A DNA stretch of 64,000 nt from positions 26,749 through 90,748 of the forward strand of contig NZ_JAQPPK010000021.1 in assembly GCF_029952445.1 (NCBI RefSeq), read 5' to 3'. The notes under the pieces were generated by a model that had not been told where the DNA came from, made no database searches, and saw nothing but the letters and a program-made list of their open reading frames with translations. The first letter of the stretch is position 1; every line of letters begins with the position of its first letter. The DNA is from Paenarthrobacter nitroguajacolicus. GTDB taxonomy: Bacteria; Actinomycetota; Actinomycetes; Actinomycetales; Micrococcaceae. The translations under genes were made by a program, and so were the position numbers. Below are positions 16,335 through 25,229 of this stretch, piece after piece.

Positions 16335-17963
16335 ATGGACTCCTTCGACGTCGCAATCATCGGTTCCGGCATCAACTCCCTGGTTGCAGCAGCCGAACTC
16401 GCCCTGGACGGAAAGCGGGTGTGCGTTATCGAGCGCTCAGACCGCTTGGGCGGCTTTATCGATTCCTCCGAGCGGACGCTTCCTGGCTTCATCCATGACA
16501 CGTTTTCCTCCTGGCATCCGCTGTTCGTGTCCGGAGGCGCTTACGGTGCGTTGGGCAAGGAACTGCATGCCCGGGGCTTGGAGTACTGCAACACCTCCGG
16601 GCCCGTAACGGCGGCTGTGGCGCTGGATCCGGCGACGGGAGCACAGCGGGTGGTCATCGCGCACCGCGATCCTGCGGAAACGGCGTCGGCGTTCAAGGAG
16701 CCCGGCGACCAAGCAGCCTACCTGGCCATGCTGGACGATCTTGGCCGTCACGCAGACACAGTGTTCGGGGCCTTCGGCGCGGAGCTCCGCTCGTTTCCGG
16801 ACGTCGCCAAGATTGCCGTGGGGGCCGTGCGGCGGGGCCGGCTGGCCGCCAACGAGGTATTCCTGCGGGACTCCGTGATGAGTGGCCGGAACTATGTCCG
16901 CAGCCGCTTCGATGGTTGGGAAGCCGACCAGCTGTGGTCTCCTTGGCTCCTGCATGCCGGGCTCGGTCCGGATCAAGCCACAGGCGGCGTGATGCTTCCC
17001 GTGATGGCCATGAGCATGCACGGCTTCGGGCTCCCTGTGGTCAAAGGCGGGGCGTCGCGCTTCGTTGCGGCCTTTGAGTCCTTACTGAGGGACAACGGCG
17101 TCCGGATCATGCTGGGAGCCGAGGCTGAGGAGATCACTGTGGTGTCCGGTTCCGTGACGGGCGTCCGCACCTCTACCGGGGTCGTTTCGGCGGGTACCGT
17201 GCTGGCCAACGTCTCTCCGCAGGCCCTGTACACCAAGCTGCTGAAGCAACCACCGGCAGGTACCGCCGCTGCTGCCGCGCGCTACCAGAACGGCCGTGGG
17301 GCCATGCAAATCCACCTCGCCCTGGACAAGCCGGTGGAGTGGCTCGACCCCCGACTGGACCACGTTCCGCTGGTTCACATCAGCAACGGTTCGGACAGCA
17401 CGGCAATTGCGTGCGCCCAAGCCGAGGCCGGGCTGCTGCCCGTCGAACCAACGGTGGTGGTGGGACAGCAGTACCTCCTGGATCCGTCGCGGGCCCCGGA
17501 GGGCAAGGCCACGCTGTGGCTGCAACTCCAGGAAGTGCCGTTCGCACCGGTGGGTGACGCCGCCGGTGAACTGGATGTGGCCAACGGCTGGAATGAAGAA
17601 CTGAAGCAGGCGTACCTGGAGAGGGTCCTGGCCCGGCTGGAACAGTTCGCCCCGGGGACGCGAGCGAGAGTCCTGGCCTCCGACATCCTGGCTCCGACGG
17701 ACCTTTCCGCGGCCAACCCCAACGCGGTGAAGGGGGACCCCTACGGTGGCTCCGCCGAACTCTTCCAAAACCTCTTGTGGCGCCCCTTCCCCGGGGCCGC
17801 GGGACACCGCACGGCCATACAGGGACTCTGGCACATCGGAGCTTCAACGCACCCGGGCCCCGGACTCTCGGGCGGTTCCGGGCACTTGGTGGCCCGGAAG
17901 CTGATCCCCAAGCCCTCAAGATTTTCCCGTATTCAAGCAGCACTGAAACCACGTAAGCGATAG
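16335..17963 (+). CDS. FAD-dependent oxidoreductase, phytoene-desaturase-like
   Basis: Flavoprotein of 542 residues with N-terminal dinucleotide motif DVAIIGSGINSLVAAAELAL and ERSDRLGGF (the E binding FAD ribose), an internal GLPVVKGGASRFVAAFESLL segment (about 236), and a C-terminal FAD motif near GLWHIGASTHPGPGLSGGSG. This matches the COG1233 carotenoid-isomerase/desaturase-like group, though no carotenoid genes are nearby. Its place between the oxygenase fusion (15-nt gap) and the isatin-hydrolase-like gene (7-nt gap) suggests oxidation of a hydroxylated indole intermediate, for example to isatin (inference). No characterised counterpart is known to me. Confidence 0.8.
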   Translation: MDSFDVAIIGSGINSLVAAAELALDGKRVCVIERSDRLGGFIDSSERTLPGFIHDTFSSWHPLFVSGGAYGALGKELHARGLEYCNTSGPVTAAVALDPATGAQRVVIAHRDPAETASAFKEPGDQAAYLAMLDDLGRHADTVFGAFGAELRSFPDVAKIAVGAVRRGRLAANEVFLRDSVMSGRNYVRSRFDGWEADQLWSPWLLHAGLGPDQATGGVMLPVMAMSMHGFGLPVVKGGASRFVAAFESLLRDNGVRIMLGAEAEEITVVSGSVTGVRTSTGVVSAGTVLANVSPQALYTKLLKQPPAGTAAAAARYQNGRGAMQIHLALDKPVEWLDPRLDHVPLVHISNGSDSTAIACAQAEAGLLPVEPTVVVGQQYLLDPSRAPEGKATLWLQLQEVPFAPVGDAAGELDVANGWNEELKQAYLERVLARLEQFAPGTRARVLASDILAPTDLSAANPNAVKGDPYGGSAELFQNLLWRPFPGAAGHRTAIQGLWHIGASTHPGPGLSGGSGHLVARKLIPKPSRFSRIQAALKPRKR

Positions 17964-17970
17964 GAGAACA

Positions 17971-18762
17971 ATGTCTGTTCTGGCCGGGCTCACTGCAGCC
18001 CTTTCGAATGGTTCGGTGGAGATCATCGACCTCACCACCCCCCTGAGCTCCGAGACACCCATCCTGAACCTGCCGCAGCCCTTCGCGAACACGGTCGGTT
18101 TGTCGGTTTCTCCGGTGAGCAATTTTGACGACGCCGGTCCGGCGTGGGCGTGGAACGACGTCACGGTGGGCGAGCATGCCGGCACGCACCTGGACGCCCC
18201 GGTGCACTGGATTACCGGCAAGGACGGCAAGTCCGTGGACCAGATCGAACCGCACCGGTTGGTGGGGCCGCTGGTTGTCATTGATAAGACCGCCGAGGCA
18301 GCTGCCCACGCCGATTTCCTGCTGGAACCGGAACACTTTGAGCAGTGGCAGGAAGAGCACGGTTCCTTCCCGGAGAACTGCTGGATCATCTTCCGGACCG
18401 GTTGGGCGGCCCGCGGCGCGGACGCTGCCGCTTTCGTTAACGCGGACGACGCCGGTCCCCACACTCCCGGCGTCTCAGCAGCAGGTGCCAAATGGCTTGC
18501 GGGCAACTCCTCAATCAGCGGTTTCGGCGTGGAAACCGTGGGCATCGACGCCGGACAGGCAGGGGCGCTTGATCCGATGTTCCCCGTGCACTCCTTCCTC
18601 CTCGGAGCGGACAAGTACGGCGTCACCTCGCTGCGGAACGTGGACCGCCTCCCCATCACGGGTGCCACCCTGGTGGTTGCTCCGCTGCCGATCGTGGGCG
18701 GTACGGGCAGCCCCAGCCGCGTGTACGCCCTGGTGGAAAAGGGCGCGGAGGAGCGCTCATGA
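17971..18762 (+). CDS. cyclase-family metal hydrolase, probable isatin hydrolase
   Basis: Member of the cyclase/kynurenine-formamidase fold family (PF04199), 263 residues. The metal-binding signature GEHAGTHLDAPVHW (about residue 69-82) fits HxGTHxDxPxH, the Mn/Zn site also present in isatin hydrolase of Labrenzia. That enzyme opens the isatin ring to isatinate. Kynurenine formamidase or other amide-ring hydrolases are alternatives, but the adjacent indole-type oxygenases and a benzoylformate-decarboxylase-like gene favour isatin. AGGAG precedes ATG 17971; the stop overlaps the ThDP gene start (ATGA). Confidence 0.8.
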   Translation: MSVLAGLTAALSNGSVEIIDLTTPLSSETPILNLPQPFANTVGLSVSPVSNFDDAGPAWAWNDVTVGEHAGTHLDAPVHWITGKDGKSVDQIEPHRLVGPLVVIDKTAEAAAHADFLLEPEHFEQWQEEHGSFPENCWIIFRTGWAARGADAAAFVNADDAGPHTPGVSAAGAKWLAGNSSISGFGVETVGIDAGQAGALDPMFPVHSFLLGADKYGVTSLRNVDRLPITGATLVVAPLPIVGGTGSPSRVYALVEKGAEERS

Positions 18763-20453
18763 GCGGGGAGCCGAACGTGACAGTGCAGATGCGGGTTTCC
18801 ACGCTTGTAGGCCGGACGCTGGCCCAGCTCGGAGTCGGGCACGTCTTCGGGGTGGTGGGCTCAGGTAACTTCGATGTCACCAGCACCCTCATGGCCGAAG
18901 GGATTCCTTTCACTGCCGCCCGGCATGAGGGTGGCGCGGCCACCATGGCCGACGCTTACGGGCGGATGTCCGGAAAGGTCGGAGTGGTCACCACGCACCA
19001 AGGCTGCGGCCTAAGCAACGCCATCACGGGCATCGGTGAGGCCGCGAAGAGCCGGACACCCATGGTCGTGCTGACCGCCGACACCCAGGCTGCAGCGACC
19101 AGGTCCAACTTCAAGATCGACCAGGATGCTTTGGCGCGCAGCGTCGGTGCCGTGGCAGAACGGATCCACTCCCCCGCCACCGCGGTCGCTGACACCATCC
19201 GGGCTTTCCGGACAGCACTGAACGAGCGCCGCACCGTTGTCCTGAGCCTGCCGCTGGACGTCCAAAGTGCCACCGCCGCAGACGAGGTGGGTGCCGTCGT
19301 CGTGCCTGAACCGCTCAAGGTGCGCCCGGACGCTGACGCCGTGCAGAAACTGGTGGGGTTGATCGCCGCGGCCGAACGACCCGTGTTTGTTGCTGGACGC
19401 GGCGGCCGGGGCGCGCGCGAAGAAATCCTTGCCTTGGCACGGCACGCCGGCGCTCTGGTAGCGACCTCTGCCGTGGCGAGCGGGCTGTTCAACGGCGACC
19501 CGCACAACCTCGGAATTTCAGGTGGCTTCTCGTCGCCGACTACGGCGGAACTGATCAGCGGTGCCGACCTGATCGTGGGCTGGGGGTGCGCCCTGAACAT
19601 GTGGACCATGCGCCACGGAAGGCTGATTTCGACCGGCACCACGGTGGTCCAGATCGACGTCGAAGACGCAGCCTTGGGCGCCAACCGGCCCATTTCGCTG
19701 GGGGTGCTGGGTGATACGGCGCTGACCGCGGCTGATGCCCTGTCGGCGTTGGCGGACGCGCAGCCGGACCCTGCGGAGAAGTACCGCACAGAGGCCAACG
19801 CCCTGGCCATCAAGGAAGGCTCGCGCTGGCGGGACGTCCAAACACCGGACCTGTCCACCGGCTCCCGGATCGACCCCCGCGTCCTGACCCGCGAACTCGA
19901 CACCCTGCTTCCGTCGGAGCGGATCGTGTCCGTGGATTCGGGCAACTTCATGGGCTATCCCAGCCAGTACCTCGCCATTCCGGACGAGTTCGGGTTCTGC
20001 TTCACACAGGCTTTCCAGGCCATCGGGCTGGGGCTGTACACGGCCATCGGCGCAGCCGTGGCCCAGCCTGCCCGGCTCCCCGTTCTCGGCGCCGGCGACG
20101 GCGGGTTCCTGATGGGCATCAGCGAACTCGAAACCGCCGTCCGGCTGAAGCTGCCGCTGGTCTGCATCGTCTACAACGACGCCGCCTACGGGGCCGAGGT
20201 GCACCACTTTGCGCCCGAACACCCCGAAGCCGATCTGGCGAGCGTGGTGTTCCCGGATACAGATATCGCGGCGATCGCCCGCGGGTTCGGCGCCGAAGGC
20301 GTGACGGTCAGAACGGTAGCCGACCTCGCCGCCGTCGAACCTTGGCTCGCCGCCTACCAGTCCGGTACCCAAACCCGGCCCCTGGTGATCGACGCGAAAA
20401 TCGCCTCCGACGGTGGCTCGTGGTGGCTGGCTGAAGCCTTCCAGGGCCACTAA
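18759..20453 (+). CDS. thiamine-diphosphate-dependent decarboxylase-like enzyme
   Basis: ThDP enzyme of 564 residues in the acetolactate-synthase/benzoylformate-decarboxylase superfamily. The N-terminal PYR domain contains GVVGSGNFDVTSTL and the activating Glu in AARHEGGAA (about 53); the C-terminal PP domain has the ThDP-Mg motif GAGDGGFLMGISEL ... CIVYND (about 448-475). It is coupled by ATGA to the isatin-hydrolase-like gene. Isatinate is 2-aminobenzoylformate, a natural substrate type for such a decarboxylase, giving 2-aminobenzaldehyde or anthranilate. This assignment is inference; an acetolactate-synthase-like or oxalyl-CoA-type activity is not excluded. Confidence 0.8.
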   Translation: MSGEPNVTVQMRVSTLVGRTLAQLGVGHVFGVVGSGNFDVTSTLMAEGIPFTAARHEGGAATMADAYGRMSGKVGVVTTHQGCGLSNAITGIGEAAKSRTPMVVLTADTQAAATRSNFKIDQDALARSVGAVAERIHSPATAVADTIRAFRTALNERRTVVLSLPLDVQSATAADEVGAVVVPEPLKVRPDADAVQKLVGLIAAAERPVFVAGRGGRGAREEILALARHAGALVATSAVASGLFNGDPHNLGISGGFSSPTTAELISGADLIVGWGCALNMWTMRHGRLISTGTTVVQIDVEDAALGANRPISLGVLGDTALTAADALSALADAQPDPAEKYRTEANALAIKEGSRWRDVQTPDLSTGSRIDPRVLTRELDTLLPSERIVSVDSGNFMGYPSQYLAIPDEFGFCFTQAFQAIGLGLYTAIGAAVAQPARLPVLGAGDGGFLMGISELETAVRLKLPLVCIVYNDAAYGAEVHHFAPEHPEADLASVVFPDTDIAAIARGFGAEGVTVRTVADLAAVEPWLAAYQSGTQTRPLVIDAKIASDGGSWWLAEAFQGH

Positions 20454-20471
20454 GTGCCGCCCCCCAACTGA

Positions 20472-20519
20472 GTAACAGCAAACGTCGCTATGAGTGGTCA
20501 TAGCGACGTTTGCTGTTAC
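20472..20519. terminator. perfect palindrome between convergent genes
   Basis: A 22-nt arm at 20472-20493 (starting GTAACAGCAAACGTCGC) pairs perfectly with 20498-20519 around a GTGG loop. It lies 18 bp after the ThDP gene stop and 12 bp before the universal stress gene stop. The outer half GTAACAGCAAACG recurs in the palindrome at 53051. Confidence 0.7.
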
Positions 20520-20531
20520 CTACATGGGTGC

Positions 20532-20963
20532 TTACGCGTCGACTTCGGTGTTCACGATGTACACGTCGCACGGAGCGCCGTGGGCCACGCTGTTGGCGAT
20601 GCTGCCAAGAACACGGCCGAGGCCCTTCATGCGCTTGTTGCCCACCACGATCAGGGAAGCGTTGTTGGTCTCCGCGTAGTTGATCAGGGCGTTGGCTGGG
20701 TTGCCGCGGGCAGCGAAGTACTTAATGTTGCCGGCCGGAACGTCGAGTTCCTCTGAGACCTTTCGGGCAACGTATTCGGCGGAGTCAGCCGAGGAAACAG
20801 TGATGCGGTCGCTGCCGCTGCCGAATTCTTCGATCCGGTCATCGGAGAAACCGCTGATGACGTGCAGTTCGGCACCGAGGGCGGTAGCGAGCTTCGCTGC
20901 TGCCATTGCTGCGCGCTTGGCTGTTTCACTGTTGTCAACGCCGACGACAATAACTTCTGACAT
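20532..20963 (-). CDS. universal stress protein (UspA family)
   Basis: Cytosolic single-domain Usp of 144 residues. EVIVVGVDNSETAKRA at the start and the ATP-binding GNKRMKGLGRVLGSIANSVAHGAPCDVYIV (G-2x-G-9x-G-S/N type, about residue 110-138) are the family signature. ATG 20963 follows AGGAG at 6 nt; longer in-frame starts upstream lack a ribosome site. Single gene, convergent with the indole-type cluster. Confidence 0.9.
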   Translation of the reverse strand: MSEVIVVGVDNSETAKRAAMAAAKLATALGAELHVISGFSDDRIEEFGSGSDRITVSSADSAEYVARKVSEELDVPAGNIKYFAARGNPANALINYAETNNASLIVVGNKRMKGLGRVLGSIANSVAHGAPCDVYIVNTEVDA

Positions 20964-21122
20964 GGGGACTCCTGGTTCTGGGGATTCGCTGGGTGCTGCT
21001 CCAAGAAATCTACACTCCATAGCCACCGCCCGGGATGACCCTTTTGTGCCGGAGTGTTTACCGCCGCTGCCAGGGGGTAGGGATAAAACATCGAAACCCT
21101 CACATCACTGAAAGGCAGGACC

Positions 21123-21929
21123 ATGAGCGACGCACCATTTGCCCCGCAGACCGCCATCGTCACAGGCTCGGATTCAGGGATCGGACGGGCCACGGCGGTG
21201 GCCCTGGCCAAAGCCGGGATGGATGTGGGAATCACCTGGCACTCGGACCAGAAGGGCGCCGAGGAGACTGCCGAGGAGGTCCGCGGCCTGGGTCGCAAGG
21301 CGGTGGTCCACCAACTGGACACTACCGATGTCCGGGGCACGTCCGCGGCAGTGGACGAGCTCGCCGAAGAACTCGGCGGCGTGGATGTCTTCGTAAACAA
21401 CTCCGGAACCGGTGACGGCACCAAGTTCCTGGACCTCGACTACGAAACCTGGATGTCCACCCTGGACACCAACCTCAACGGCGCTTTCGTGGCTATGCAA
21501 ACGGCTGCGAGGCGGATGGTGAAGGCCGGGCGCGGTGGCCGGATCATCGCCGTCACGAGCGTCCACGAATTCCAGCCGCGGGTCGGTGCCTCGGCTTACG
21601 ACGCTTCCAAGCACGGACTTGGCGGGCTCATCAAGACCATGGCTTTGGAGCTTGCGGAGCACGGCATCACCGCGAACAACGTGGCTCCGGGCGAGATCGC
21701 CACCCCGATGACCGGCCAGGAAGACGAGGACCCCACTACCAAGGACAGGCCCGGCGTGCCGCTGGGCCGCCCCGGTGATGCGCGGGAGATCGCCGCCGTG
21801 ATCGCTTTCCTGGCGTCCCCGGCGTCGAGCTACGTCAATGGCGCGTCCTGGCCGGTGGACGGCGGAATGCTGCAGATGGGACCCCAGGCGGGCTCGCACA
21901 TCACCAGCAACGACTGGCGCGAAAGCTAA
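21123..21929 (+). CDS. short-chain dehydrogenase/reductase
   Basis: SDR of 268 residues: TGSDSGIGRA cofactor loop, NNSGTGDG (about 93), catalytic YDASK (about 154), and a C-terminal PASSYVNGASWPVDGGM. It resembles glucose-1-dehydrogenase/YgfF-like SDRs; cofactor preference and substrate are not readable. AAAGGCAGG precedes the ATG. Transcribed divergently from the universal stress gene and upstream of the dodecin gene with a 112-bp gap. Confidence 0.85.
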   Translation: MSDAPFAPQTAIVTGSDSGIGRATAVALAKAGMDVGITWHSDQKGAEETAEEVRGLGRKAVVHQLDTTDVRGTSAAVDELAEELGGVDVFVNNSGTGDGTKFLDLDYETWMSTLDTNLNGAFVAMQTAARRMVKAGRGGRIIAVTSVHEFQPRVGASAYDASKHGLGGLIKTMALELAEHGITANNVAPGEIATPMTGQEDEDPTTKDRPGVPLGRPGDAREIAAVIAFLASPASSYVNGASWPVDGGMLQMGPQAGSHITSNDWRES

Positions 21930-22041
21930 GCCGCGGGACCTCTGGCCGCGCGGAGTTCCGTGGGCTAGTCTGCATGGACGGCCTGCCCTGCGGGTCAGAT
22001 TTTCTTTTCCAAAGATTCGTAAGACGTTGATGAGGAGCACC

Positions 22042-22251
22042 ATGGCTGGCCACACGTATAGCGTTTCCGAAATTGTAGGAACTTCCACAGAGGGCGTTGA
22101 CGACGCCATCAAGAACGGCATCGCCACCGCATCGCAAACCCTGCGGAATCTCGACTGGTTTGAGGTCAAGGAAATCCGCGGCCACCTCGAGGACGGCGCG
22201 GTAGCCGACTGGCAGGTCACCATCAAGCTCGGTTTCCGCCTGGAGCGCTGA
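22042..22251 (+). CDS. dodecin flavin-storage protein
   Basis: Dodecin of 69 residues, the usual length. It forms hollow dodecamers that bind flavins (or CoA) and buffer free FMN. The signature VSEIVGTSTEGVDDAIKNGI and the flavin-stacking W in LRNLDWFEVKEIRG are visible, followed by the DWQVTIKLGFRLE strand. ATG 22042 has TGAGGAG upstream; longer in-frame ORFs upstream are not needed. Flavin-binding capacity may be relevant to the many flavoenzymes nearby (inference). Confidence 0.92.
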   Translation: MAGHTYSVSEIVGTSTEGVDDAIKNGIATASQTLRNLDWFEVKEIRGHLEDGAVADWQVTIKLGFRLER

Positions 22252-22270
22252 CTCCAACTCCGCGAGTTAC

Positions 22271-22311
22271 CAGTTAATGCCAATGTTCCGCGCGAACATT
22301 GGCATTAACTG
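22271..22311. terminator. perfect palindrome between convergent genes
   Basis: CAGTTAATGCCAATGTTC (22271-22288) pairs perfectly with 22294-22311 around a 5-nt loop, 20 bp after the dodecin stop. The right arm contains the TAA stop codon of the convergent XRE gene, so the terminator begins inside that gene. Confidence 0.7.
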
Positions 22312-23189
22312 TCATCCCGGCGGGCGGGTTCGGGTTCGGGGACCTCGGCTTGGGTGCCCAGGTCACCAAAGTTCAGCAGCGTCAACGCGTCCGACGACGG
22401 CGAACCGGCCTTGGCGGAATAGATCCTTAGGTGCTGGTCGGCGTCGTCCGGGAGACCCAGCGTCTCGAAGTTCAGTTCGAGGTCCCCCACCACTGGGTGG
22501 TGCAGCCTGACGGCGCCCGCGGCGCGGGTGGCGACCCTGTGCCCGGCCCACCACTGGCGGAAGTGCTCGCTGTGGACGGCGAGTTCGCCCACCAGCTGGT
22601 TTGTCTCGGGGTCGTTCGGGTGCCGGCCTACGTCCATGCGCAGCGCACCCACGGCCTCAGCGGCAACAGTTTTCCAGTCGCGGAACAACGCTCCTGCCGC
22701 AGGATCCAGGATGAGCCACCGCGTGAGGTTGCGCTCCGCGGCCGGCAAAAGGGTGAAATCGGTGAAGAGCAAATGTGCCATCCGGTTTCCCGCCAGGACA
22801 TCCGCACGCCGGCCAAGGACCATGGCTGGAACGTCACCCACGGCATCAAGCAACTGCTGCAAGGCTGGTCGGACCTTTTGGACGGGTCCTGGGTTGCCGG
22901 CAGAACTCGCACAATGCTCCAGCAGGTCCATCATGTGTGCCTGCTCCCCCGCATCCAGCCTCAGGGCGCGGGCAACTGCGTCAAGGACCGCCCTGGAAGG
23001 GTGGATGTTTCGGCCCTGTTCGAGGCGGGTGTAATAGTCCGTGCTCACACCGGAGAGCCGGGCCACCTCTTCACGGCGAAGCCCGGGCACTCTGCGCGAA
23101 CCACTGGACTCCAGTGCCCCGGCGTCCTCAGGCTGGAGGCGGGCACGCATGACTTTGAGGAATTTACCGAACTCGGCGCTTTGACCCAT
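22305..23189 (-). CDS. XRE-family regulator with MmyB-like ligand domain
   Basis: Transcriptional regulator of 294 residues. The N-terminal HTH contains RRVPGLRREEVARLSGVSTDYYTRLEQGRN... (about 32-60), the hallmark of the actinobacterial HTH_31/MmyB-like group; the remaining 200 residues form the PAS-like MmyB C-terminal domain (LAGNRMAHLLFTDF). These proteins usually repress a divergent oxidoreductase gene. Here the divergent target is the aldo/keto reductase operon beginning at 23408. Confidence 0.88.
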   Translation of the reverse strand: MGQSAEFGKFLKVMRARLQPEDAGALESSGSRRVPGLRREEVARLSGVSTDYYTRLEQGRNIHPSRAVLDAVARALRLDAGEQAHMMDLLEHCASSAGNPGPVQKVRPALQQLLDAVGDVPAMVLGRRADVLAGNRMAHLLFTDFTLLPAAERNLTRWLILDPAAGALFRDWKTVAAEAVGALRMDVGRHPNDPETNQLVGELAVHSEHFRQWWAGHRVATRAAGAVRLHHPVVGDLELNFETLGLPDDADQHLRIYSAKAGSPSSDALTLLNFGDLGTQAEVPEPEPARRDDS

Positions 23190-23235
23190 CCATCCATTCT
23201 GCCGGTCGCGGTGTGTGAAAGGCCACCGTTGTGGG

Positions 23236-23252
23236 TAGGACTACCAGACCTA
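23236..23252. promoter_or_regulatory. putative XRE/MmyB-type operator
   Basis: TAGGACTACCAGACCTA is an imperfect palindrome (TAGG ... CCTA) in the divergent promoter region, 47 bp from the XRE start. Its position suits control of both the regulator and the aldo/keto reductase operon. Assignment is by position and symmetry only. Confidence 0.4.
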
Positions 23253-23407
23253 GGAAAAACAGGATCAGGCTCTACTGCTGACTCTGCCGCAAAAACTGAA
23301 TAGGCTCATCACAGAGCCTCCGAAAACGCTTTCTGAAAACCGCCCGGCGGTTGCAGCCACGAAGCCGGAGTGCCACGGCCATAACCATCCCGTCGAAGGA
23401 GACCGTC

Positions 23408-24229
23408 ATGCCAGAGCTGACACTGAACAACGGCGTCACCATCCCGCAGCTGGGATTTGGTGTCTTCCAAGTGCCTGCCGACGAAACGCAGAAGGTGGTG
23501 GAGGATGCCCTCGAAGCCGGGTACCGCCACATCGACACCGCAGCCGCCTACCGGAACGAAGCCGGGGTTGGTGCCGCCATCAACGCCTCGGGCATTCCCC
23601 GGGAAGAAATTTTCGTCACCACCAAGCTTCGCAACGGCGAGCAAGGAGAGGCCTACGATGCCTTCCAGCGGAGCAGGGATGCCTTGGACCTGGAGGTCGT
23701 GGACCTTTACCTGATCCACTGGCCCGTCCCGTCGCAGGGGCTCTTTACGCAGGCCTGGAAGGAGATGGAAAAGCTCTATCAGGACAAGCAGATCCGGGCC
23801 ATCGGCATTTCCAACTTCCTTTCGGATCATGTGGACACCTTGCTGCGGGAAGCCGAGGTAGTGCCTGCCGTGAACCAGATCGAGCTCCACCCCACGTACC
23901 AGCAGGGTGAACTGGCCAATAAATGCCGCGATCTTGGCATCGCTGTTGAGGCATACAGCCCACTGGGTCAGGGCCGGGACTTGAACGCAGAGCAGGTTGC
24001 GCTCATCGCCGCGGCCCACGGCACTACCCCTGCACAGGTGATCCTGGCTTGGCACCTCGCCCAGGGCACCATAGTGATCCCCAAGTCCGCGGACTCCACC
24101 AGGATGCGGGAGAACTTCGGCGCGGCCGATCTCACCCTCACCGAATCCGAACTCGCGGCCGTCACCGCCTTGGAAGCGGGCGCCCGCATCGGTTCCGATC
24201 CCGCCGTCGCCGCTTTCACCCAGTTCTAA
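23408..24229 (+). CDS. aldo/keto reductase (2,5-diketogluconate-reductase-like)
   Basis: NADPH-dependent reductase of the AKR5-like group, 273 residues. It has LNNGVTIPQLGFGVFQVP, the catalytic Asp/Tyr region GYRHIDTAAAYRNEAGVG, VDLYLIHWPVP and the NADPH-binding VIPKSADSTRMRENF. AAGGAG precedes ATG 23408. First gene of a five-gene run (AKR, AKR, epimerase-like, AKR, lactonase) controlled presumably by the divergent XRE regulator. Confidence 0.9.
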   Translation: MPELTLNNGVTIPQLGFGVFQVPADETQKVVEDALEAGYRHIDTAAAYRNEAGVGAAINASGIPREEIFVTTKLRNGEQGEAYDAFQRSRDALDLEVVDLYLIHWPVPSQGLFTQAWKEMEKLYQDKQIRAIGISNFLSDHVDTLLREAEVVPAVNQIELHPTYQQGELANKCRDLGIAVEAYSPLGQGRDLNAEQVALIAAAHGTTPAQVILAWHLAQGTIVIPKSADSTRMRENFGAADLTLTESELAAVTALEAGARIGSDPAVAAFTQF

Positions 24230-24257
24230 GACCAACAAACACAAAGGACCAACAGAC

Positions 24258-25229
24258 ATGCAGTACACCCACCTGGGCCGTTCCGGCCTGAAAGTCTCGC
24301 GCCTCTGCCTTGGAACCATGAACTTCGGCCCTCAAACGGACGAGGCAACCGCCCATTCGATCATGGATTCGGCGTTGGACTCCGGTATCAACTTCTTCGA
24401 CACCGCCAACGTCTACGGCGGGGTGGAGCACCGAGGCTGGACCGAGGAAATCATCGGCCGCTGGTTCGCCAAGGGCGGCGAGCGCCGCGAACGGACCGTG
24501 CTTGCCACCAAGCTCTACGGCACCATGACGGACCGGCCCAACGAATCCAAGTTGTCCGCCCTGAACATCCGCCGGGCGCTGGACGCGAGCCTGAAGCGGC
24601 TGCAGACGGATTACATCGACATTTACCAGTTCCACCACATCGACCGGGATACTCCGTGGGACGAGATCTGGCAGGCCATCGAGGTAGCCGTCCAGCAGGG
24701 CAAGATCCTCTACTCGGGCAGCAGCAACTTTGCGGGTTGGCACATAGCCCAGGCACAGGAAGCCGCGCGCCGGCGGAACTACACGGGCCTGGTGAGCGAG
24801 CAGTCCATCTACAACCTCTTCAAGCGGGAACTGGAGCTTGAGGTGATCCCGGCAGCGCAACAGTACGGCCTTGGCCTGATCCCGTGGTCGCCACTGCAGG
24901 GCGGCTTGTTGGGTGGCGTTCTCAAGAAGGAGGAGCAGGGCGTACGGCGCACGGAAGGCCGGGCGCTTGAGACCCTCAAGAAGCACGAAGACCAGATTCG
25001 ACAGTACGAGGATTTCGCTGACGAACTGGGCCAAAAGCCCGGCGACGTGGCATTAGCCTGGCTTTTGCATCAGCCCGCCGTGACCGCGCCGATTGTTGGT
25101 CCGCGTACGCAGGAGCAGCTGGACGCAGCCATCCGCGCACTGGACGTTTCCCTGAATGAGGACGCCCTGAAGCGTCTGGACGATATCTTCCCGGGGCACC
25201 GGCCGGCTCCCGAAGACTACGCCTGGTGA
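24258..25229 (+). CDS. aldo/keto reductase (YghZ/Kv-beta-like group)
   Basis: AKR of 323 residues from a different subgroup than its neighbour: MQYTHLGRSGLKVSRLCLGTMNFG, GINFFDTANVYGGVEHRG with catalytic Asp and Tyr, DYIDIYQFHHID, and YSGSSNFAGW. This is the IolS/YghZ-like type, which reduces sugar-derived aldehydes or ketones. It follows the first AKR after 28 nt and overlaps the epimerase start by four bases (GTGA). Confidence 0.9.
   Translation: MQYTHLGRSGLKVSRLCLGTMNFGPQTDEATAHSIMDSALDSGINFFDTANVYGGVEHRGWTEEIIGRWFAKGGERRERTVLATKLYGTMTDRPNESKLSALNIRRALDASLKRLQTDYIDIYQFHHIDRDTPWDEIWQAIEVAVQQGKILYSGSSNFAGWHIAQAQEAARRRNYTGLVSEQSIYNLFKRELELEVIPAAQQYGLGLIPWSPLQGGLLGGVLKKEEQGVRRTEGRALETLKKHEDQIRQYEDFADELGQKPGDVALAWLLHQPAVTAPIVGPRTQEQLDAAIRALDVSLNEDALKRLDDIFPGHRPAPEDYAW

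Noticed and set aside
16335..17963. Carotenoid desaturase (CrtI) assignment
   Set aside because: Only the general FAD-oxidoreductase fold matches; no phytoene synthase or other carotenoid genes are nearby, and the operon context points to aromatic catabolism.
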